Below, in pieces: positions 31,862 through 37,769 of a stretch of DNA of 37,769 nucleotides. The position numbers were made by a program, and so were the translations under genes. How positions within the stretch are numbered: position 1 is the stretch's first letter; each line of letters starts with the position of its first letter. Below the pieces are notes generated by a model. That model had not been told where the DNA came from. It did no database searches and saw only the letters and a list, made by a program, of their open reading frames with translations. The stretch comes from Bacillota bacterium (GTDB taxonomy: Bacteria > Bacillota > DTU025 > JANLFS01): positions 1 through 37,769 of the forward strand of contig JANLFS010000008.1 in NCBI GenBank assembly GCA_024655925.1, given 5' to 3'.

Positions 31862-33658
31862 CTATACCAGGACTACTTTGTACTCTCGGAACCGTGTTTC
31901 CACCTGTACCAGATAGGCGAACAGCTGCGCAGGTCCCATCAGCTGCCCAAACCAGGCTGAGCCGAACGCCTGCGCATCTGTTCTGAGGACCTCGCCAACG
32001 GCAGCCGGGCCCACTATCTCATGGAGGCGCGAGGTCCGGTCCTCCATGATCCGCGCAGGCCGGTCCCGGACAGCTGTCTGGTAGGCCAGATTGTGAGTCT
32101 TGGGGTAAGGACTCTTGGGCCTGTTCAGAACATCGTCGGGGAGAACTCCAGAGAGCGCGCGCCGCAGGATTCCTTTTGGCTGTCCCCCCAGGCTCTTTTG
32201 TGTCCAGGGGATGTTCCATGCGTACTCCACCAGCCTGTGGTCGCAGTAGGGCACGCGGACCTCGAGCCCAGTGGCCATTGTCATCCGGTCCTTCCGGTCA
32301 AGAAGGGTCGGGAGGAAGCGTGTTGTGTTCAAGTAAGATACTCCCCTGACCCTGGCCTCTTCTGGAGATTCGCCGGGCAGGCGCGGAACCTCCGCGACGG
32401 CTTCACGGTACCGGTCCCGGGCGTACTCCTCCGCCCGGATATGCCTCCGCACTTCTTCTTTAGGAAGCCGAGCCCGGCTGGAGATCATTCTCGACCAGGG
32501 GAAGGTGTCGCCTGCAAGTGCGTCCTGATCCCGGAACCAGGGGTACCCCCCGAAGATCTCGTCCGCTGACCCACCGGACACGGCCACCGTGGCCCCGCGC
32601 TTCACGTGCCGCGCGAACAAGTAAGGACATGAATCCACATCCGCCATCCCAGGCACGTCCCTGGCTCTCACCGCTGCATCCAAGGGCTCAACGAATTCAG
32701 GAGTATCGATCCGGACTCTCTGGTGGACCGAGCCGAGGAATCCCGAGACTCGGTCCACCCATGGAGCATCGGTATCAGGTTGATATCGCTTGACCCGGAA
32801 GTTCAGGTCGTTGTCGACGTAGTCCACTGAGAAGGTATGAACCGGGCCCAGTCCCCGCCGACCGTAGGCCCGGGTGGCGAAGGCCGTGACCGCACTTGAG
32901 TCAAGTCCTCCGGAAAGAAGCGTGCACACTGGCACATCCGGCACGAGCTGGCGTTCAGCGGTGTCCTCCAGAAACTCACGGACCCTCCTCGCGTTGGTCC
33001 TGGCATCGTCGGTGTGGGGGTGGCTCTCGAGTGACCAGTGCCTCCTGTGGCGAGCGACTCCCCTCCCGTATTCCAGGGACCACCCCGGCTTGATCTCGGC
33101 AACTCCTCGAAACACCCCGTGACCCGGCGTCCGGGCAGGCCCTACGGCGAGCACCTCTGCGAGGCCTTCCGCATCCACCTCAGGCTTGATGTGCGGGTGC
33201 GCCAGGACCGCCTTGAGTTCCGACCCGAACACCAGGTAGTCACCTCGGTCCGCGTAGAACAAGGGCTTGACACCGAGTCTGTCACGGGCGAGAAAGAGGG
33301 TCTGTCGCGCGCAGTCCCACACCGCAAAGGCGAATATGCCGTTGAGCTTCTCGGGGCACCTTGAACCCAATTCCATATAGGAGACGAGAAGGACTTCAGT
33401 GTCAGACCGGGAGGTGAAAGTGTGCCCACGGGAGATGAGCTCGCGTCGGAGTTCGTCCGTGTTGTACAGCTCGCCGTTGTGCACGATCACGTAGACCGCC
33501 CCCGCACGCTCTCTCGCCATGGGCTGCCCGCCCCCTTCCGGGTCCACGACTATCAGGCGGCGATGTCCGAGGGCGGCCCGCGGCGAGAGTCAGATCCCCG
33601 AATCATCTGGACCCCGGGGCGCGAGAGACAACACCATTCGTTCCAAGGTGGCGCCCTC
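31862..33658 (-). pseudogene. asnB: Asparagine synthetase B lacking its glutaminase start
   Basis: From 33547 downward the frame encodes the rest of AsnB: VHNGELYNTDELRREL, SDTEVLL, FAFAVWD, RDRLGVKPLFY, then the synthetase domain with LLSGGLDSSAV (PP-loop), SGGSADEIFGGYPWF, DRMTMATGLEVRVPYCDHRLVEYAW and PKGILRRAL. Upstream the same frame continues as ATLERMVLSLAPRGPDDSGI, then TGA, then LSPRAALGHRRLIVV. The TGA (33579-33581 region) stands where a Trp is usual, the HRGPD motif has become PRGPD, and the first 20 or so residues with the catalytic Cys are missing. A synthetase fragment could still start at GTG 33547 or an internal ATG and use ammonia, but glutaminase activity is lost. Confidence 0.82.
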
Positions 33659-33736
33659 AAAGGTTGTGATATCATGATGTTGTATGATACGCGCCGGCCC
33701 GGGGTTGGTGTATGAGGATGTCATCTTTCTTCAAAC

Positions 33737-33765
33737 CTGACACCCATCTGACACGCACCTGACAC
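33737..33765 (+). promoter_or_regulatory. Three CTGACAC heptamers at 11-bp spacing
   Basis: CTGACAC occurs at 33737-33743, 33748-33754 and 33759-33765, on one face of the helix. Direct heptamers with 4-bp spacers are typical binding sites of OmpR/PhoB-type response regulators. They lie 119-147 bp upstream of nadE. A TATCAT-8-ATGATA inverted repeat also occurs at about 33669-33688. No other features are seen in the 33659-33874 gap. Confidence 0.4.
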
Positions 33766-33883
33766 CGGCCCGGCGGAACCCCGGGCACCGGGACTCTCGT
33801 GTCTCGGCGGCAAGAGGTGGAGGCAGCGCCTTCCGGTTGGCCTATGCTCCACCCGCCCGCAGTGGGAAGGAAGGATGAGATAT

Positions 33884-34639
33884 ATGGACGCTGGGAGAGT
33901 CGCAGAGGCTATATCGAACTGGCTTCGTGGCAAGGTTGAGCAGGCAGGATGCCGAGGCATGGTGTTCGGGCTGTCAGGTGGATTGGATTCGGCGGTCGTT
34001 GGAGCCCTGTGCAAGCGTGCGATGCCCGACGGCTGCCTGGGCCTGATAATGCCCTGCCATTCGGACCCCTCCGATGTCCGGGACGCCATCGCCGTGGCGA
34101 ATGCCTTCAATCTGACGGTAGAGACCGTCGATCTCGGGAAGGTGTATGACGAACACCTTGCGAATCTCTCGGCCCATCTCGCGTCGGCCGGACTCAGCTC
34201 GGACGATGCTCAACGCCGGCTGGCCGAGGCGAACCTGAAGCCCAGACTCCGCATGACCACCCTGTACTACTTCGCCAACAGCCTGAAATATGTAGTGGTG
34301 GGGACGGGGAACAGGAGCGAACTTACCGTTGGATACTTCACGAAATACGGGGACGGTGGTGTGGACCTGCTTCCCATCGGTGGGCTAGTGAAGACCCAAG
34401 TCCGGCAGTTGGCACAGCACCTTGGAGTGCCGGAAGTCGTGATTGAGAAGGCCCCTTCCGCCGGGCTGTGGGCCGGGCAAACTGATGAGGGCGAAATGGG
34501 GGTGACCTACCCCGAACTCGACCGGTATATCCTGACCGGGGAGGCATCCGGGGAGGTTCGCAAGCGGGTGGATCGGATGCACCGGGCGGCAGAACATAAG
34601 CTGCGGCTTCCCGAGATTCCTGAGTTGCCCTTGTCTTGA
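33884..34639 (+). CDS. nadE: NH3-dependent NAD+ synthetase
   Basis: NadE adenylates and amidates nicotinic acid adenine dinucleotide to NAD+. The protein (about 251 residues) has the PP-loop VFGLSGGLDSAVVGAL, NLKPRLRMTTLYYFAN, GTGNRSELTVGYFTKYGDGGVDLLPIG and PSAGLWAGQTDEGEMG, all family signatures. There is no N-terminal nitrilase domain, so it uses ammonia. An ATG at 33875 directly abuts GGAAGG; the in-frame ATG at 33884 has good spacing and is preferred. It is the only intact ammonia-using enzyme in a region where glnA and asnB are broken. Confidence 0.95.
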   Translation: MDAGRVAEAISNWLRGKVEQAGCRGMVFGLSGGLDSAVVGALCKRAMPDGCLGLIMPCHSDPSDVRDAIAVANAFNLTVETVDLGKVYDEHLANLSAHLASAGLSSDDAQRRLAEANLKPRLRMTTLYYFANSLKYVVVGTGNRSELTVGYFTKYGDGGVDLLPIGGLVKTQVRQLAQHLGVPEVVIEKAPSAGLWAGQTDEGEMGVTYPELDRYILTGEASGEVRKRVDRMHRAAEHKLRLPEIPELPLS

Positions 34640-34725
34640 ATCGCGCCGGGGCAGGGGGAGGACTCACGTGACAACAAGCCGGTCATGACCACAGTCACTC
34701 GGTGCAGCCCGCCAGTGCATGGGCA

Positions 34726-34751
34726 GCCGGGCGGCCTCCCAACCGCCCGGC
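34726..34751. terminator. Bidirectional hairpin between nadE and secreted protein gene
   Basis: GCCGGGCGG (34726-34734) and CCGCCCGGC (34743-34751) form a perfect 9-bp GC stem with an 8-nt loop between two convergent genes. No U-tract follows on either side, so it may terminate weakly or only stabilise ends. Confidence 0.5.
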
Positions 34752-34791
34752 CTAGGTCGCGCTGTTCGCCTTGCAGAGCGTTTCCTGAGAG

Positions 34792-35292
34792 CTACCACTT
34801 AGCCACGTCGTCGAGGTCGCACCAGTCCGTCGAGTCCACGTGGTACCACTTGATAACGTCGTTCTTGTTCGGGATCTTGATCATAAGATCCGACTCTCCG
34901 CACCACTTCCTGTTGACCGTCCTGTTCTCCACGAGGCGGATGTCGATCTGCTTGTTGATGAAGCCAGAACCAAGGTCCCAGTGGGCCCAGTTGGCCCAGT
35001 TCCAGTGATCTAGATTCCACGGGTTCGGGCCCAACTGGATTGTGGTTCCCTGCCCGACGCCGTTGATGTAGAGCTCCACGTTGGCGACTTTGTTTCCGTT
35101 TGTCATGTAGTAGACACGGTAGTAGGATCCAGTCGTGTTGGTCTTGAACCTGACATAGTCACCGTCGTGCAGGAAGAGTCCGCCTACGTAGGGGAATTCG
35201 CTTCCGCTCCAGCTCTTGCCCCTGAAGGTTGAGGCGCAGGCAACTCCGGTGAAGATGACGAGAACCCCGATAACCAAAGCTAGCCTTTTCAT
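34792..35292 (-). CDS. Secreted Trp-rich protein of unknown function
   Basis: I do not recognise the family. The 166-residue product starts MKRLALVIGVLVIFTGVACAST, a signal peptide with a possible lipobox-like VACA, so it is exported. The mature part has beta-type sequence with many aromatic residues (SEFPYVGGLFLHDGDYVRF, SYYRVYYMTNG) and an unusual tryptophan cluster WNLDHWNWANWAHWD, and ends with WYHVDSTDWCDLDDVAKW. Such a composition suggests a carbohydrate- or surface-binding jelly-roll-like fold, which is inference only. The ATG at 35292 has no ribosome site of its own and overlaps the stop of a 14-codon upstream reading frame (TGATG), so its translation is probably coupled. Confidence 0.65.
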   Translation of the reverse strand: MKRLALVIGVLVIFTGVACASTFRGKSWSGSEFPYVGGLFLHDGDYVRFKTNTTGSYYRVYYMTNGNKVANVELYINGVGQGTTIQLGPNPWNLDHWNWANWAHWDLGSGFINKQIDIRLVENRTVNRKWCGESDLMIKIPNKNDVIKWYHVDSTDWCDLDDVAKW

Positions 35293-35336
35293 CAGATACT
35301 TCGGCCGCGAACGCCCCTGCGCCAACGCCTGAGCAC
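35292..35336 (-). CDS. Arginine-rich 14-codon upstream ORF, coupled to the secreted protein
   Basis: GTG at 35336 is preceded by AAGGAGG (35347-35353) at 10 nt, the only strong ribosome site in front of the secreted protein gene. The frame encodes MLRRWRRGVRGRSI and stops with TGA that shares bases with the downstream ATG (TGATG). Five or six Arg codons follow one another closely. It may be a leader peptide that lets ribosomes reinitiate on the main gene. A GTG start in a short frame could also be chance. Confidence 0.4.
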   Translation of the reverse strand: MLRRWRRGVRGRSI

Positions 35337-35467
35337 GTGCGACCTGCCTCCTTTCATTGCTGATGCCCGATCCAATATGCACCACACTCGCGCCGAAGAC
35401 CACACAGCCCTGGACAGTCTCACCTGCCTTCCATGGAGCCGGGGAGTTCTGAGTGCAGAGATGGTCT

Positions 35468-35496
35468 ATCATATTAGACGTTTCGGGAATCAACAA
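35468..35496 (-). promoter_or_regulatory. Candidate promoter of the secreted protein gene
   Basis: On the minus strand TTGTTG (35491-35496) is followed after 17 bp by TATGAT (35468-35473, 5 of 6 consensus). It lies about 175 bp before the gene, leaving a long leader that contains the mini-ORF. Apart from this I see nothing in 35337-35653. Confidence 0.45.
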
Positions 35497-35653
35497 CACG
35501 ACAACCGTGAATGACGGGAGGTGTGCCGGATGTCGGCTGGCGGAAGAAGGCAGGGCCTGGGTGAGGTGCGGCGTTGGTCCCAATGCTGGCCACGAACGTA
35601 GCAGTCCCGTACTCCGACACGCAGGACATGCGGATACCCGTCTCCCGGCCTGA

Positions 35654-36496
35654 TCAGGCCGGATCGTCCGAGGCCTGAGGGAACGACCCCAGGACCCTGA
35701 CGGATGAGGCTTTCGTCTTCAGCTCCGTGAGGGCGGCCTGGCAGTCTGGATCGTCCACATGCGCGTCGATGTCGAGGAAGAACACGTACTCCCACGGCCG
35801 GCCCCGGCTGGGCCTGGATTCGAGTTTCGTCATGTTGATCTGCCTGTACGCAAACGCACCCAGGCACCAGTAGAGAGCTCCGGGCCTGTGCTCCGTTACG
35901 ATCACAAGGACAGTCTTGTTCCTCCGGCCTCGCGGCGCACTCCTGTGCCCAACCGCGTAGAATCTCGTCCGGTTGGACGGGTTGGTCTGAATACCCTCCG
36001 CCAGCACCGCAAGCCCATAGAGGCTGGCGGCTCGCCTGCTCGCAATGGCCGCAGCCCCTCGCATGCCAGCCTCCCGGAGGGTCCGGGCGCTGCCCGCGGT
36101 ATCGTACGAGGCAATGGCCTCGGCGCCAAGGTCGTTCAGGAACTGATCGCACTGCGCAAGTGCCTGGGGATGTGAGTACACTCTGCGGATTTCGGAAATC
36201 GACTCTCCCGGGAGGGCAAGAAGACAGTGGTTCACCGGAAGGATGACTTCCCCATACACTTGGAGGTTGTTTCTGACCAGGAGATCGTAGCTTTCGTTTA
36301 TGGACCCCGCAAGGGAGTTCTCGATGGGGATCAGCCCATCGGTTGCCGCGCCCCGGTTGATGGCGTCGAACACGGCCGCAAGTGTACGGCACGGGAGCGC
36401 TGTGCGGTTCACGCCGTCGATCTCCCCGAAGAATCTCACCACAGCTTCCTCGCTGTAAGCACCTGGCTCACCCTGAAAAGCGATTACTTGCTGCAT
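35654..36496 (-). CDS. pheA: Prephenate dehydratase
   Basis: This 280-residue enzyme converts prephenate to phenylpyruvate in phenylalanine synthesis. The catalytic PDT domain has IAFQGEPGAYSEEA, PIENSLAGSINESYDLL, RVYSHPQALAQC, AAIASRRAASLYGL and NRTRFYAVG (the TRF motif). It is followed by an ACT domain with RPGALYWCLGAFAYRQINMTKLESRP, the ESRP motif that binds Phe, so feedback inhibition is likely. There is no chorismate mutase domain, as is usual in Bacillota. The ATG at 36496 is preceded by GGGGGG; the frame is open to 36565 without support. It stands alone with its own promoter. Confidence 0.95.
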   Translation of the reverse strand: MQQVIAFQGEPGAYSEEAVVRFFGEIDGVNRTALPCRTLAAVFDAINRGAATDGLIPIENSLAGSINESYDLLVRNNLQVYGEVILPVNHCLLALPGESISEIRRVYSHPQALAQCDQFLNDLGAEAIASYDTAGSARTLREAGMRGAAAIASRRAASLYGLAVLAEGIQTNPSNRTRFYAVGHRSAPRGRRNKTVLVIVTEHRPGALYWCLGAFAYRQINMTKLESRPSRGRPWEYVFFLDIDAHVDDPDCQAALTELKTKASSVRVLGSFPQASDDPA

Positions 36497-36535
36497 ACCT
36501 TGCCCCCCTGACCCAGATTTGGGATCTTGGCAGCA

Positions 36536-36565
36536 AGTATACCACACCCGCCAGGTCCAGGTCAC
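36536..36565 (-). promoter_or_regulatory. Candidate promoter of pheA
   Basis: On the minus strand TATACT (36536-36541, 5 of 6 consensus) lies 18 bp from GTGACC (36560-36565, 4 of 6). It sits about 40 bp before the pheA ATG. No terminator-antiterminator or T-box structure was recognised in the short leader. Confidence 0.5.
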
Positions 36566-36826
36566 GGTTCAGAGGCGGTTCCGTTGGAGCAGTCCCAATT
36601 GATGGTTGATAGCCCTCGCGGCCATAGTAACATATGGATGTCGCCGGCCCGCACCGAAGGAGGTTGTCCCCGGAGGCACGCAAAGCCCGCGAGATCGGAT
36701 CATGCCCGGAGCTCGAGTGTGTGTGAAGCGCGGAATCGGGCACTGGCCAAGGCCTGAGAGACAAAGCCTGGGGCTCACGTGGACGACGCCCTCGTGAGTC
36801 CGACATTCCCACTCAGCAGCTCCTCT

Positions 36827-37633
36827 TCAACGATGGGGGATGAGTCTGATTTCGTAAACCCTGGGCCATAGCTTACCTGTGACAAATAGCCGGTCGCGGT
36901 CTTGGTCATAGGCAATGCCATTTAGGACATCGACATTGCGGCTCTGCCGGTGCGCTGGATCAAGTAATCCGGCCAAGTCGATCCATCCAGTGACATGCCC
37001 TGTACTTGGGTCGATGCGAACGATCAGGTCCGTCATCCATACGTTGGCCCAGATCTCTCCCTTGATGTACTCCAGTTCATTAAGGCGCGCTACAGGTCCC
37101 TCGAGGCTACGGACTGTGATCTTTCTCACAGGCCGAAAGGTTGTGGGATCCAAGTATGTCAATACCGGCGTGCCATCGCTCATGATGAGGTACTCTCCGT
37201 CAGTCGTGATCCCCCATCCCTCTGTGTGGTATGAGAAGTTGTCAACAAGGGCAAACGACTCTCTGTCATACACGAAGCCCTGCTGTTCTTGCCAAGTTAG
37301 CTGGATGATCTTGTCCCCGTATATCGCAATGCCTTCGCCGAAAAACCGACGAGGAAGATCCACCTCTTTCGCGATAGAGCCGTCTTCGAGCCGCACCTTT
37401 CGCAGCGATGAGCTGCCATGCAGTCCGGTCCCTTCATAGAGGTAACCATCGTGATACACCAAGCCCTGGGTGAAGGCTCCTGGGTCGTGAGGGAAGCTAT
37501 TGATGACTTCATAGCCATACCTAGGCTCGCTGTTTGCACCAAGGCTTTCTTCGCTGTACATTGCTCTGACCGAAACGGCCAGATAGGCCAAGGCGCAGAT
37601 CAGGAGAAAACCAGGGCTGAAGAGCTTGCGCAC
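36827..37633 (-). CDS. Glutamine cyclotransferase (glutaminyl-peptide cyclotransferase, beta-propeller type)
   Basis: The 268-residue protein has an N-terminal hydrophobic anchor or signal (FSPGFLLICALAYLAVSVRA) and the family pattern VINSFPHDPGAFTQGLVYHDGYLYEGTGLHGSSSLRKV, ... FFGEGIAIYGDKIIQLTWQEQQGFVYD, TEGWGITTDGEYLIMSDG, LNELEYIKGEIWANVW and NGIAYDQDRDRLFVTGK. Plant-type and bacterial members form N-terminal pyroglutamate on peptides; it acts outside the cytoplasm. The GTG at 37633 has GGGGGG at about 9 nt; an ATG at 37657 lacks a ribosome site. No other gene is seen in 37634-37769. Confidence 0.9.
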   Translation of the reverse strand: MRKLFSPGFLLICALAYLAVSVRAMYSEESLGANSEPRYGYEVINSFPHDPGAFTQGLVYHDGYLYEGTGLHGSSSLRKVRLEDGSIAKEVDLPRRFFGEGIAIYGDKIIQLTWQEQQGFVYDRESFALVDNFSYHTEGWGITTDGEYLIMSDGTPVLTYLDPTTFRPVRKITVRSLEGPVARLNELEYIKGEIWANVWMTDLIVRIDPSTGHVTGWIDLAGLLDPAHRQSRNVDVLNGIAYDQDRDRLFVTGKLWPRVYEIRLIPHR

Positions 37634-37769
37634 TGGAAACACCCCCCGGAACAACATCGCGGTGCGAGAGGACAACTCAAAGAGGCCTCTTCCCGGCAAC
37701 ATCCCGGGCGTGGGCGATGGCTGCACGGTGTGCTTTCAGTTCCAGAGTGTCATCGAGGGGAGGGAGCTC

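Noticed and set aside
1-37769. tRNA, rRNA, prophage genes or intact insertion sequences
   Set aside because: None was recognised on either strand; the only mobile-element-like sequence is the structured stretch at 19201-19523.

Overview
The window looks like part of the chromosome of a high-GC, probably anaerobic Bacillota-like bacterium. The clues are a GlnR-type MerR regulator fused to glutamine synthetase, a DegV protein, 2-hydroxyacyl-CoA dehydratase-type activases, strong AGGAGG ribosome sites and frequent TTG/GTG starts. No rRNA, tRNA or phage genes were seen. The exact lineage cannot be fixed from the sequence alone.

Region 1 (1-10100) is a complete type I-E CRISPR-Cas locus on the minus strand: cas3, cse1, cse2, cas7, cas5, cas6e, cas1 and cas2, then a CRISPR array of 14 identical 28-bp repeats that runs off the window at base 1. 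Only 18 bp separate cas2 from the first repeat, so no ordinary leader fits. Upstream of cas3 lies one degenerate repeat (10071-10099). The sequence that follows it, where a spacer would be, begins with 7 nt that also occur in the cas3 leader region directly after an AAG motif. That is the layout expected of a CreR-type RNA that lets Cascade repress its own operon.

Region 2 (10184-14798) holds a YgeA-like amino-acid racemase, a small unknown helical protein, a DegV lipid-binding protein, a secreted PrcB-LysM protein and a UroD/MtaA-like protein. Region 3 (14886-19600) is a minus-strand operon of an Fe-S aldo-keto reductase, two HgdB/DUF2229-type proteins and a BadF/HgdC-type ATPase. It is preceded by a structured element that resembles an IscB-type omega RNA (HEARO) with no nuclease gene beside it.

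Region 4 (19772-29487) has a broken EamA transporter, a GarR-type reductase, a cation/calcium antiporter, a complete liv branched-chain amino-acid ABC transporter operon, and an unusual methyltransferase/acyltransferase/zinc-ribbon fusion. The antiporter gene contains an exact 28-bp duplication separated by 32 bp of unique sequence. These are the dimensions of an I-E repeat-spacer-repeat unit, so it may be an off-target spacer integration by the resident Cas1-Cas2.

Region 5 (29648-37633) has a YczE-like membrane protein, a decayed nitrogen-assimilation cluster (truncated glnR joined to a broken glnA, and asnB without its glutaminase start), nadE, a small secreted Trp-rich protein with a coupled upstream mini-ORF, pheA, and a glutamine cyclotransferase. 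Several frameshifts fall in homopolymer runs, so some damage could be sequencing error, but the glnR-glnA junction and the nonsense codons are not of that kind.
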